The notes below the pieces were generated by a model, which worked only from the letters and a program-made list of their open reading frames with translations, made no database searches and was not told the origin of the DNA. The position numbers and the translations under genes are program-made. DNA of 64,000 nt from Sulfuricella sp035530375 (lineage in GTDB: Bacteria > Pseudomonadota > Gammaproteobacteria > Burkholderiales > Sulfuricellaceae): assembly GCA_035530375.1 (NCBI GenBank), contig DATKUY010000005.1, forward strand, positions 54,616 through 118,615, written 5' to 3'. Position 1 is the stretch's first letter, and each line of letters opens with the position of its first letter. Shown here piece after piece: positions 22,148-30,638 of the stretch.

Positions 22148-24696
22148 TATTTCCCCTTGGCCGCATAAGCGGCACAGGCACGTAGCGCACGCGCGAAATC
22201 GGCACCGGTTTGAAAGCGCAGCTCCGGCTGCTTCTGCAATGCCTTATCGATGATGGCACTGGCGCACGGGGGCAACCCCGGGCTAAGCGAAAGTACCCTC
22301 AGGTGAGGCTCGTTGGCGATCTTGAACATCAGCTGCGCCATCGAATCGCCCTGGAACGGCAACTGTCCGGTCAGCATCTGATAAAAGGCCACACCGAGGG
22401 AAAACAGGTCGGAGCGGCCATCGATCTTCTTGCCCACCAATTGTTCCGGCGACATGTAGGATGGCGTACCCAGCACCATGCCGGTCTTGGTCCTGGATGA
22501 ATCGGTGATGCGCGCAATGCCGAAATCGGTCACCTTGACGCTGTCGCTGTCCGGTTCGTACATGATGTTCGCCGGCTTGATGTCGCGATGCACCACATGC
22601 TGCGCGTGCGCATAGTCGAGCGCATCGGCCACCCTGCCGACAATCGAGAATACCAGCGGCATGGGCAGCAGGTTGTCGGGCTTGGTGTAGGGCGCAAGAT
22701 CCTTCCCCTTCAGGAATTCCATCGCAATATAGGCGAGATCATGCTCCTCGCCCGCATCGTAGATCGTGACGATATTGGGATGATTGAGGCGACCGGCGGT
22801 TTCCGCTTCGCGGAAGAAACGCTCCTTGACCTCGGCCAGTTCGTCCTCGTCGAACTCCTGCGACAATGCCATGGTCTTGATCGCCACCACCCTGCCGATC
22901 TTGGGGTCCTTGCCGAGGTAGACCACGCCCATCGCGCCCTTGCCCAGCTCTTTCTCGACCTGATAGCGGCCGAGCATGGGCTTCTCCACCGAGCCGTCTT
23001 CACTGATCAGCGCGCTGGCATTGGTCTTGCCCCCTCCGCTACCGAGCATGACGGTCTCCGACATCTGGGTGGAACGCTTCAGGCGCTGTTCCAGGTCACG
23101 AAATTTTGGATTGAAATCGGTCATGTAGCGGAACACCGATTCCGCCTTGTTGAACTGGCGCTTGCGCTCGAAATCCAGACCCAGATTATAGAGCACGTCC
23201 ATCAGCGTATCGTCGAGCGGGCATTTGCGGAATTTCTCGAATGCGATGTCCAGTTGGCCCTGCCCCTGAAAAGCCAGGCCCAGCATGCGGTTCGATTCCG
23301 CCGACTCCGCATCAGACTTGCTCTTGCCCTCTTCCGTCAACAGGTAACGCTTGGTGGTGAGCAGCAGATGCCCGGTCAGCAGCAACGCGGCGGGCAGCAT
23401 CAATTGCAGCCATATCGCCAGCGAGACCATCAACATGAAGTGAACCGCCAGCAGCGCAATCAACAGAGACGCCGTGGCGAATGCGCCCATGCCGGCCTTG
23501 AGGCGGGGCAACAGCAGGGTGAGATACAGGACGACGGTGAGGAAAACCGCCGCCTCCGCCCAGAACGACCAGACCGGGCTGACGTAGAAATCTTCCTTGA
23601 GTATGCTCGACACCGAGTGCGCCAAGGTAAGAACCGGCGCCATCGACGGCGATATCGGGGTGACCTGGGCAGCGCCGATTCCGGCGGCAGTGGCACCGAT
23701 CAGCACGATCTTGTCGCGGTATTTGCTGGCCGGGATCTTGCCGCTGTAAACATCGTAGAAGGAATCCACCGGGAATGCGGGCTTCCCGTCCCGGTCCTTG
23801 TAGAAAAAGGTGTGCATCTGCAAATCCGCGTCAGTGGCGATTTTCAGGTTGCCCAGACTGATGCCCCGGCCCAGATTGACCTTGATGTCCTTCGGTTCCA
23901 GGTTCAGGCTTTTTGCCGCCAGCATCAATGACAGCGATGGCAGGTACTGGTCATAGTAGCGCACCACCAACGGTTCGGTGCGGATGCCGCCATCCACATC
24001 CGCGACGGCATTCAGATAGCCGATGGCAGCCGCATAACCGCCAACAGCGGGAATTGGCGGGATCACCGCCATTGCCGGCAGCGGCTGGGGGGCGGAGGCA
24101 CCGCCACCCTCGCCCTTGACATCGACAAGAGCGTTTTTTTGGATGTAATCCGGCAGCGGCTTGTCGGGTCTTCCCTGGGGCTCTCCCAGTTGGAGCAGCA
24201 TCGCCAGCAGCACATTCTTCGATTTTTCCAGGCTTTCCGCCAACAAATGGTCGGTGTCGAGCTTCCGCTCCGCTTCGTGCAGAAGCGCTTCCAGGCTGGC
24301 GGCGTCGGCTTGCTGGGTGGGGACGGCAGAATTTTTAAGCGAGGAGGATGCATAGAACTGGAGCAGCCGGTCGATGTAAATCAGCCCCGGATCTACCTGC
24401 GGTTCGAGGAACAGCACGGTATTGCCCACCACCCTGGCCTGCGCCCCGGACAATATGTCGATCATTTTTGCGTGAATATCGCGCGACCAGGGCCAGCGTC
24501 CGAGGTTGGCGATACTCTGCTCGTCGATGGCAATGACGGCGATCCTGTCGCTGGGAATCCGGCTGGACGCCTGCACGCCCAGATCGTAAGCCTTGCGCTC
24601 CAGACTTTGCAGCAGGTCGGTGCGGGCTGCGAAAAGAAACACGACGGCGATCAAAAGCCCCGGAAACCAGTCTGTTTTCCAGAATGACAGTTTCAT
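22147..24696 (-). CDS. CHASE2-domain transmembrane Ser/Thr protein kinase
   Basis: An 849-residue receptor kinase. A membrane helix (about 10-25), an extracytoplasmic CHASE2 domain (about 30-370; AIDEQSIANLGRWPWSRD) and three membrane helices (about 375-448) are followed by a TPR-like linker (about 470-540). The Hanks-type kinase domain begins at about 575. It has GKGAMGVV (585-592), VAIK with K607, HRDIKPAN (703-710), DFG (724-726) and a Thr/Ser-rich activation loop before GTPSYMSPE, so it is catalytically complete. Its sensor half is homologous to that of the adenylate cyclase two genes on. It is the first gene of the island and diverges from sixA. Confidence 0.93.
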   Translation of the reverse strand: MKLSFWKTDWFPGLLIAVVFLFAARTDLLQSLERKAYDLGVQASSRIPSDRIAVIAIDEQSIANLGRWPWSRDIHAKMIDILSGAQARVVGNTVLFLEPQVDPGLIYIDRLLQFYASSSLKNSAVPTQQADAASLEALLHEAERKLDTDHLLAESLEKSKNVLLAMLLQLGEPQGRPDKPLPDYIQKNALVDVKGEGGGASAPQPLPAMAVIPPIPAVGGYAAAIGYLNAVADVDGGIRTEPLVVRYYDQYLPSLSLMLAAKSLNLEPKDIKVNLGRGISLGNLKIATDADLQMHTFFYKDRDGKPAFPVDSFYDVYSGKIPASKYRDKIVLIGATAAGIGAAQVTPISPSMAPVLTLAHSVSSILKEDFYVSPVWSFWAEAAVFLTVVLYLTLLLPRLKAGMGAFATASLLIALLAVHFMLMVSLAIWLQLMLPAALLLTGHLLLTTKRYLLTEEGKSKSDAESAESNRMLGLAFQGQGQLDIAFEKFRKCPLDDTLMDVLYNLGLDFERKRQFNKAESVFRYMTDFNPKFRDLEQRLKRSTQMSETVMLGSGGGKTNASALISEDGSVEKPMLGRYQVEKELGKGAMGVVYLGKDPKIGRVVAIKTMALSQEFDEDELAEVKERFFREAETAGRLNHPNIVTIYDAGEEHDLAYIAMEFLKGKDLAPYTKPDNLLPMPLVFSIVGRVADALDYAHAQHVVHRDIKPANIMYEPDSDSVKVTDFGIARITDSSRTKTGMVLGTPSYMSPEQLVGKKIDGRSDLFSLGVAFYQMLTGQLPFQGDSMAQLMFKIANEPHLRVLSLSPGLPPCASAIIDKALQKQPELRFQTGADFARALRACAAYAAKGK

Positions 24697-24887
24697 TGCC
24701 GCCCCGCAGCTTCCTGTTGTTGTTACGTTATGTTAGAGGATTATTCCATGATTGCCACAAAACTGATAGCCTGTATTCTTTGAAGAGACGCTGTCGCGCT
24801 TTAAAAAACATCATGGGTGTGACTTTGGCGAACCTCCGGCGCGAAGCGGCGAAGCGCCGTTTGGTCATCCCAACAAAGGGAGCAAGC

Positions 24888-25340
24888 ATGGACTTGATTC
24901 TGTGGCGTCATGCCGAGGCCGAAGACGGACTCCCCGACCAGGACCGCAAGCTGACCGGCAAAGGCGAAAAGCAGGCGGAAAAAATGGCGGCCTGGCTGAA
25001 AACGTACCTGCCGGAGAATGCGCGCATTCTGGTCAGCCCGACCGCGCGGACGCGGCAAACCGCCGCCGCGCTGACGCAGGAAGGCATTGTCGTCAAGGAG
25101 GCGGGGCCGGGCACGTCGGTAGCCGCTCTACTGGGTGTCGCCGGCTGGCCTGACGCCAGGGAGGCGGTGGTCGTGGTGGGCCATCAGCCGACACTGGGCC
25201 AGGTGGCGGCCTATCTTCTCTCCGATACCCAGGAAAACTGGAACATCAAAAAGGGCTCGATATGGTGGTTCAGCAACCGTACCCGCCTGGGTGAAACTCA
25301 AACCGTCCTGAGGGCGGTGTTATCGCCGGAGTTTTTATGA
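24888..25340 (+). CDS. sixA: SixA-like phosphohistidine phosphatase
   Basis: A 150-residue histidine-phosphatase-superfamily protein. It starts MDLILWRHAEAED, the short RHG-type motif (RHAEA) of SixA, and has SPTARTRQTA and the second catalytic histidine in VVVGHQPTLG. SixA removes phosphate from histidine residues of phosphotransfer proteins such as ArcB or PtsO-type NPr. The chosen start is preceded by AAGGGAG; longer in-frame extensions upstream are not supported by protein similarity. Its TGA overlaps the ATG of the ParA-like gene, so the two are coupled. Confidence 0.88.
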   Translation: MDLILWRHAEAEDGLPDQDRKLTGKGEKQAEKMAAWLKTYLPENARILVSPTARTRQTAAALTQEGIVVKEAGPGTSVAALLGVAGWPDAREAVVVVGHQPTLGQVAAYLLSDTQENWNIKKGSIWWFSNRTRLGETQTVLRAVLSPEFL

Positions 25341-25963
25341 AAACCATTTTGATCGCCAATCCCAAGGGCGGCAGCGGCAAAACCACGCTGGCAACCAATC
25401 TTGCCGGCCATTTTGCTTGCAGGGGCGAGCGTGTGCTGCTGGTCGACCTCGACCGCCAGCGCTCTGCCACCGACTGGCTGGCGCGCCGCCCGGAGGATAT
25501 GCCCACGATTCGCGGCTGGAACCGCCATCTCGACAAGAAAGCCATGGGCGAAACCGTGCCCGACTGGCTGGTGGTGGACTCCCCCGCCGGCATGCACGGC
25601 GACAGGCTCACCAATGCACTGAAGCGCGCCGAGCGCGTACTCGTGCCGGTGCAGCCGTCTTCGTTCGACGTGGTCGCAACACGAAGCTTTCTTGAAACAC
25701 TGTGCGCGGAAAAACCGGTACGCAAGGCAAAAATCGAAGTGGCGATGATCGGGATGCGCGTCGATGCACGCACCCGCGCGGCGTCGGATCTTTCGCTGTT
25801 CCTTTACGAAGCGGGCTTCCCGGTGCTGACGATGTTGCGCGATGCGCAAATCTACGTCCAGGCCGCCAGCGAGGGTCTGAGTCTGTTCGACATGGCACCG
25901 TCGCGCGCCGCCAAAGAACTGGAGCAATGGCAACCGCTGCTGGACTGGCTGGAAAGCGATTAA
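25337..25963 (+). CDS. ParA/MinD-like P-loop ATPase (orphan)
   Basis: A 208-residue protein with the deviant Walker A NPKGGSGKTTLATNLA (residues 8-23), LLVDLDRQRSATDWLARR, and the Walker B-like WLVVDSPAGMHGD. This is the short ParA type without a DNA-binding N-terminus, as used for positioning of cellular cargo or for partition of small replicons. No parB or centromere-like repeat is near, and its only partner is sixA, with a four-base ATGA overlap. Cargo is therefore unknown; cell-pole or polyphosphate-granule positioning is only a guess from the downstream neighbours. Confidence 0.85.
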   Translation: MKTILIANPKGGSGKTTLATNLAGHFACRGERVLLVDLDRQRSATDWLARRPEDMPTIRGWNRHLDKKAMGETVPDWLVVDSPAGMHGDRLTNALKRAERVLVPVQPSSFDVVATRSFLETLCAEKPVRKAKIEVAMIGMRVDARTRAASDLSLFLYEAGFPVLTMLRDAQIYVQAASEGLSLFDMAPSRAAKELEQWQPLLDWLESD

Positions 25964-26020
25964 CCGCGTGTTGCCGTTGGGAACTGGCACTTGGTTTGTG
26001 GTTTGTTAAAAGGACTTCTG

Positions 26021-26048
26021 CCACGGATTAACACGGATTTACACAGAT
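26021..26048 (+). repeat. Second locus of the GxxExxY-type inverted repeat, left arm
   Basis: The 28 bases begin CCACGGATTAACACGGAT and differ from the left arm at 7710-7737 at one position. Its partner lies at 26123-26150. Confidence 0.9.
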
Positions 26049-26122
26049 ACAGCGTTCGGCTTAGATAATTCCGTTTCTTTCCCAGAGGGTAAGCGACGAA
26101 CAACATTCACCCTCCCGAATTA

Positions 26123-26150
26123 ATCTGTGAACATCTGTGTTAATCCGTGG
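26123..26150 (-). repeat. Second locus of the GxxExxY-type inverted repeat, right arm
   Basis: Its reverse complement begins CCACGGATTAACACAGAT and matches the left arm at 25 of 28 positions. Only 74 non-coding bases separate the arms here, against 379 at the first locus. It ends 29 bases before the CYTH-CHAD start. Confidence 0.9.
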
Positions 26151-26179
26151 CTAACTTTTCCTGGTTTATTGGGTCAAAA

Positions 26180-27724
26180 ATGGACACCCCCACCGAAGTC
26201 GAACTCAAGCTCCTGATCGACCCCGCCGACATTCCGGAACTGCGGCGCCACCCTCTGCTCAAGATGCTATGCCCCGGCGGGCCGACGACGCGCAGGCTTC
26301 TCAGCACCTATTTCGATACCGATGATTTCGCTCTCAGGAACAATGGCGTCGCCCTGCGTGTGCGGCGCGATGGCAGGAAGTGGATACAGACCGTCAAGGG
26401 CGGAGGCAGCGTGCAGGCGGGGTTGCACCAGCGCGACGAATGGGAAGCGCCGGTCACCCGCAATGCACCGGACTTCACCAAGATTACCGATCCCGGCCTG
26501 ATCGGGCTATTCGCTGCGGAGGAGCTGCGCCAGCGCCTGCGCCCCGCATTCACGACCGAATTTACCCGCACGGCCTGGCTGCTGGAAACAGAATCCGGCG
26601 ACCGGATCGAGATGGCGCTGGACCGGGGCGAAATCCGCGCCGGCCAGGCGCATTCGCCGATTTTCGAGGTGGAACTCGAGCTGAAGGCCGGCAACCCGGC
26701 TGCGCTCTTTGAACTGGCGCTGGCATTGCAGGAAACCGTGCCGTTGCGCGCCGAAAACGCCAGCAAGGCCGAACGTGGCTACCTCCTGTGCGGACCGCAA
26801 ACGGCCCTGTTGCCGGCCAAGGCGGCGCTATCCAAGGTAACGCGGGGCATGTCCGTGGATGAAGCATTCCGCTCCATTGCCTGGAATTGCATCGGCCAGT
26901 TGCAGGACAACCAGGCCCGGTTGCAGCAAAACTACGATGCCGAATACATTCACCAGATGCGGGTGGCGGTGCGCCGTCTGCGCTCGGCACTCGGCCTGTT
27001 CGCCGCCGCCGCGCCCGGCATAAGGAATACTTTTCTGATCGAAGAATTGCGCTGGCTGTCGGGCCAACTCGGGGCAGCGCGGGACTGGGATATATTCCTC
27101 GCCGAAATATTGCCGCCGGTGACGGCGGCGCTGCCCCGGGATGAAGGGCTGGACTGGCTGCAGCACAGGGCCGCCCGCCTGCGTGAAAAAGGGCGCAAAC
27201 AGGCGCGTGAGGCAGCGGCTACCCAGCGCTTCCACAAACTGCTGCTGACGCTGGGCGGCTGGCTGTGGCGCGAGCCTTGGCGAGGAACCGCGGCGGATGC
27301 GAAACTCGATCAGCCGGTGGCGGCTTTTGCCAGGTCAATGCTGACGAAACGCCACCGCCAGTTGCATCGGCGCAGCCGCGGCCTCGCCTCGTTTACGCTT
27401 GAACAGCACCACATGCTGCGGATTGCGGCAAAAAAGCTGCGCTATGCCATAGAGTTTTTCTCCGGCCTTTATCCGCGCAGACTGGCAAAACGCTATCTGG
27501 AAGTACTTACGGATTTGCAGGACGAATTGGGCGCGCTCAACGACCACGCCGTAGCCAGGCGCCTGCTGGCACAGGTCGGCACGGGGGGGCGCGATGTGTT
27601 GCGGAATCGCGCGATCGGCGTAATATTTGGCTGGAATGCCTGCGAAACCCGTGGCCGGCTTGCCGGCATGACTCAGGCATGGCGGAATTTTAAACGGAAA
27701 AAAATCTTCTGGGGAAAAGGATAG
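26180..27724 (+). CDS. CYTH-CHAD domain protein (polyphosphate-linked)
   Basis: A 514-residue cytosolic protein. The N-terminal CYTH domain (about 1-205) has the ExExK signature in TEVELKLL, LLSTYFDT, RVRRDG and the acidic/basic tunnel residues of triphosphate tunnel metalloenzymes. The C-terminal CHAD domain (about 225-500) has the conserved basic helices YIHQMRVAVRRLRSAL and HHMLRIAAKKLRYAIEFF, which bind polyphosphate in studied proteins. CYTH members hydrolyse inorganic triphosphate or related compounds. The next gene, three bases downstream, uses polyphosphate, which supports the role. The start at ATG 26180 is preferred because earlier codons fall in the repeat. Confidence 0.9.
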   Translation: MDTPTEVELKLLIDPADIPELRRHPLLKMLCPGGPTTRRLLSTYFDTDDFALRNNGVALRVRRDGRKWIQTVKGGGSVQAGLHQRDEWEAPVTRNAPDFTKITDPGLIGLFAAEELRQRLRPAFTTEFTRTAWLLETESGDRIEMALDRGEIRAGQAHSPIFEVELELKAGNPAALFELALALQETVPLRAENASKAERGYLLCGPQTALLPAKAALSKVTRGMSVDEAFRSIAWNCIGQLQDNQARLQQNYDAEYIHQMRVAVRRLRSALGLFAAAAPGIRNTFLIEELRWLSGQLGAARDWDIFLAEILPPVTAALPRDEGLDWLQHRAARLREKGRKQAREAAATQRFHKLLLTLGGWLWREPWRGTAADAKLDQPVAAFARSMLTKRHRQLHRRSRGLASFTLEQHHMLRIAAKKLRYAIEFFSGLYPRRLAKRYLEVLTDLQDELGALNDHAVARRLLAQVGTGGRDVLRNRAIGVIFGWNACETRGRLAGMTQAWRNFKRKKIFWGKG

Positions 27725-27727
27725 CGC

Positions 27728-29212
27728 ATGTTCGAATCGGCTGAACTGGGTCACAAGATCGACAAGGCCACCTACGACAAGGAAGTGCCGGCGTTGCGCG
27801 AGGCGCTGCTCGAGGCGCAGATCGACCTGAACAATGCGCCGGATTTCCAGGTCATCATCCTGGTCGGCGGCGTCGATGGGGCGGGCCGCGGCGAGACCGT
27901 CAACCTGCTGAACGAATGGATGGACCCGCGCTATGTGCAGACGCACGGCATGGGCGAACCTTCCGACGAGGAACTGGAGCGGCCGATGATGTGGCGCTTC
28001 TGGCGGGCGCTGCCGCCCAAGGGCCGGGTCGGCGTGTTCCTCGGTTCCTGGTATACCTGGCCGATCCTCAACCGCGTGTTCGGCAAAACCAAGGTGGCCG
28101 ATCTCGACCAGAGCCTGGAGCGCGCCAAGCGGCTGGAAAAAATGCTGACTGACGAAGGGGCGCTGATTATCAAGTTCTGGCTGCACCTGTCCAAGGAAAA
28201 GCAGGAAAAACGCCTCAAGCTGCTGGAGAAAAATCCCAAGACCCGCTGGCGCGTCACCGAGCGCGACTGGAAGCACTACAAGATGTACGACAAATTCCAT
28301 TCCGTCCATGAAAGCGTGATCCGCCACACCAGTACCGCCGAAGCGCCATGGATCGTCGTCGAAGGCGCGGATGACCGCTACCGCAGCCTGACCGTCGGCA
28401 AGGTGATCCTCGAAGCGATCCGCAAGCGCCTCGACGTTGCATCCAAAAAATCCGAGGAAACTCACGCGCCGCCGCTGCTGCCCTCGATCGACAACCTGCA
28501 CATCCTGAAAACGCTCGACCTGACCCAGAAACTGGAGAAAAAGAAATTCCAGACAGAACTGGAAAAATACCAGGGCAAGCTCAATCTGCTGACGCGAAAT
28601 GCCAGGTTCAAGGACATTACCGTCATCGTCATGTTCGAGGGCAACGATGCCGCCGGCAAGGGCGGCAGCATCCGCCGCATCACCGGCGCGCTCGATGCGC
28701 GCCAGTACCAGGTCGTCCCGATTGCCGCACCGACCGAGGAAGAGCGCGCGCAGCCCTATCTGTGGCGCTTCTGGCGCCACATCCCGCGGCGCGGACGGGT
28801 GACGATCTTCGACCGCTCCTGGTACGGCCGGGTACTGGTGGAGCGGGTGGAAGGCTATTGCCGCGAATCCGACTGGATGCGCGCCTATGGCGAGATCATC
28901 GACTTCGAGGGCCAACTGGCGCGACACAATATCGTGGTGGTCAAATTCTGGCTGACCATCAGCAAGGAAGAACAGCTTCGCCGTTTTGAAGATCGCCAGA
29001 AGACCGGCTTCAAGCGCTTCAAGATCACCGACGAAGACTGGCGCAACCGCGAGAAATGGGACCAGTATGAACAGGCAATCTGCGACATGGTGGACCGCAC
29101 CAGCATTGAAATCGCACCGTGGACTTTGGTCGAGGCCAACGACAAGAACTTTGCCCGCATCAAGATATTGAGAACGCTGTGCGAGAGAATTGAAGGGGCG
29201 TTAAAACAGTGA
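27728..29212 (+). CDS. pap: Polyphosphate:AMP phosphotransferase (tandem PPK2 domains)
   Basis: A 494-residue protein with two PPK2 domains, as in class II PPK2 (Pap), which phosphorylates AMP to ADP using polyphosphate. The N-terminal copy (about 1-230) has GGVDGAGRGETVNLL, MMWRFWRALPPKGRVGVF and GSWY. The C-terminal copy (about 255-494) has the intact Walker A EGNDAAGKGGS, YLWRFWRHIPRRGRV and FDRSWYGR. In the first copy the Walker lysine is replaced (GAGRGE), so the second copy is probably the catalytic one. It forms a pair with the CYTH-CHAD gene and is convergent with the next gene. Confidence 0.93.
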   Translation: MFESAELGHKIDKATYDKEVPALREALLEAQIDLNNAPDFQVIILVGGVDGAGRGETVNLLNEWMDPRYVQTHGMGEPSDEELERPMMWRFWRALPPKGRVGVFLGSWYTWPILNRVFGKTKVADLDQSLERAKRLEKMLTDEGALIIKFWLHLSKEKQEKRLKLLEKNPKTRWRVTERDWKHYKMYDKFHSVHESVIRHTSTAEAPWIVVEGADDRYRSLTVGKVILEAIRKRLDVASKKSEETHAPPLLPSIDNLHILKTLDLTQKLEKKKFQTELEKYQGKLNLLTRNARFKDITVIVMFEGNDAAGKGGSIRRITGALDARQYQVVPIAAPTEEERAQPYLWRFWRHIPRRGRVTIFDRSWYGRVLVERVEGYCRESDWMRAYGEIIDFEGQLARHNIVVVKFWLTISKEEQLRRFEDRQKTGFKRFKITDEDWRNREKWDQYEQAICDMVDRTSIEIAPWTLVEANDKNFARIKILRTLCERIEGALKQ

Positions 29213-29231
29213 GTGCGCGAAATTAAGGAAA

Positions 29232-29253
29232 GTCGCTACTGTCTGGTAGCGAC
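29232..29253 (-). terminator. Hairpin at the convergent pap/small-protein junction
   Basis: GTCGCTAC (29232-29239) and GTAGCGAC (29246-29253) form an eight-pair stem with a six-base loop. The stop codon of the minus-strand gene is part of the stem. On the minus strand TTTCCTTAATTT follows, a modest T-rich tail, so it probably terminates that gene. Confidence 0.5.
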
Positions 29254-29661
29254 GAAGAAGATTTGCCGCTTCACGCCATCCAGTTCCAGCGTCAGTATCC
29301 AACGGCTGGAGCCGCTGACGCACACCGGCAAAACGATATTTCCATGCCACGCGCCATCTGCCATGCGTTGCAATGCATAACGATTCCGCCCCATATTCAT
29401 GTCCTGCATGGCGAAATCGGCAACAATCTGCCTGGCGCCGGGTGCCTTCACCATCAATTCGAACGGCTTGAGAGGCGACGGTGCCGACATGAACCTGACT
29501 TCAGCCGCCCCTTCCCGGAGCGGCACCTGGCAGCCTTTTACCGGGTCCGTGCATTGAACTACCAGCACCGGATCCTCCTTGTCGCCGCCGATGAAGCGCG
29601 GCAAGGCCAGCGCCAGCAGTATCGGCAGAAGCAGCAACAGAAATGGCCAGAATTTTTTCAT
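29236..29661 (-). CDS. Membrane-anchored periplasmic protein of unknown function
   Basis: A 141-residue protein with a strong N-terminal hydrophobic segment (about 5-22) and a soluble periplasmic remainder. Two cysteines (in VVQCTDPVKGCQVP) and a third in LPVCVSG could form a disulfide. A Met-rich patch, DFAMQDMNMGRNRYAL, is reminiscent of FixH/YtkA-like or copper-handling proteins that accompany cytochrome oxidase assembly genes. No such genes are next to it, so I do not assign a function. It is convergent with pap. Confidence 0.65.
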   Translation of the reverse strand: MKKFWPFLLLLLPILLALALPRFIGGDKEDPVLVVQCTDPVKGCQVPLREGAAEVRFMSAPSPLKPFELMVKAPGARQIVADFAMQDMNMGRNRYALQRMADGAWHGNIVLPVCVSGSSRWILTLELDGVKRQIFFVATRQ

Positions 29662-29708
29662 TTATCAATCCTTCCGAAAAAAACGGTTAACTTTGGGATG
29701 AAAATCAC

Positions 29709-30638
29709 TCACCATGCGCCGCGCAGCATGGCGATGCCATGCGCGCCATGCTGCCGCGCCTCATCCAGGTCGGCGCTGGAAACTCCACCCAGCGCATAAA
29801 CCGGCATCGGCATATTTGCCGCGAGATGGGCAAAACGCTCCCATCCCAGCACTGGTGCTCCGGGATGGCTCTGGGTCGGCTTCACTGGAGACAGCACCGC
29901 AAAATCCAGGTCCAACGCAGCGGCCCGCTCCAGCTCGATCCGGTCATGGCAGGATGCGCCCACCAGCCCGAATTCAGGCTTGGCCGTCAAAGCCAGCAAT
30001 TGCGACGAAGTCAGCTGCACGCCATCCGCCCCCACCTCCCGCGCCAGTTCGAAATCGCTGTTGATCACTACGCGCGCACCGTGAAAGCGCGCCCGCCGCA
30101 CCGCCTCGGCCGCAAAGGCATGCAAAGCCGATCCCGCCATGGCCTTCTCGCGGATCTGAATCAGTTTGATCCCGGATTGCAGCGCGAACTCCAGTCGCTC
30201 CAGAAATGGCTCCACACCCATTTCGGCGGCACGAGTGATCGCATACACCGGGGGCAGGTTGAGCGAGCGCAGGATCGGCCCATTAGCCGGCAGCAGCGGC
30301 GCCACCGCCACCGCATCGGGGTATTGCCAGGACAGGCGCTGCGCCTCCCTGCCATGAGGCTCGCCTCGCCAGTTCATCACCCGGAAAAAATGCAGCCGTA
30401 CCGTCGCATGGGGGTAAGAATATACGCGAGTCAGCCAAGGGTAGGCGGCTTCCACCTCGATCCCGAGTTCCTCGTGCAGTTCCCGTACCAGCGCGTGATA
30501 GGGTGTTTCGCCCGCTTCGATCTTGCCGCCGGGAAATTCCCAGTAGCCTGCATAAGGTTTGCCTGCTGGCCTTTCAGCCAGAAGAAATTCGCCATTAGGT
30601 CGCTGCACCACCGCGGCAGACACCTCCAGCAGTTTCAT
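29709..30638 (-). CDS. Nudix hydrolase fused to a thiamine-phosphate-synthase-like domain
   Basis: A 309-residue two-domain protein. Residues 1-130 form a MutT-type Nudix domain with the full Nudix box (GGKIEAGET...RELHEELG). Residues about 135-309 form a ThiE/TenI-like barrel (VYAITRA, LIQIREK, VINSDFELAREVGADGVQLT, ALGGVSSADL). MutT removes 8-oxo-dGTP from the nucleotide pool; TenI-like domains act on thiazole in thiamine metabolism. The fusion is known in proteobacteria, but what links the two parts is not settled. ATG 30638 overlaps the stop of the upstream ATPase gene (ATGA), which fixes the start. Confidence 0.88.
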   Translation of the reverse strand: MKLLEVSAAVVQRPNGEFLLAERPAGKPYAGYWEFPGGKIEAGETPYHALVRELHEELGIEVEAAYPWLTRVYSYPHATVRLHFFRVMNWRGEPHGREAQRLSWQYPDAVAVAPLLPANGPILRSLNLPPVYAITRAAEMGVEPFLERLEFALQSGIKLIQIREKAMAGSALHAFAAEAVRRARFHGARVVINSDFELAREVGADGVQLTSSQLLALTAKPEFGLVGASCHDRIELERAAALDLDFAVLSPVKPTQSHPGAPVLGWERFAHLAANMPMPVYALGGVSSADLDEARQHGAHGIAMLRGAW

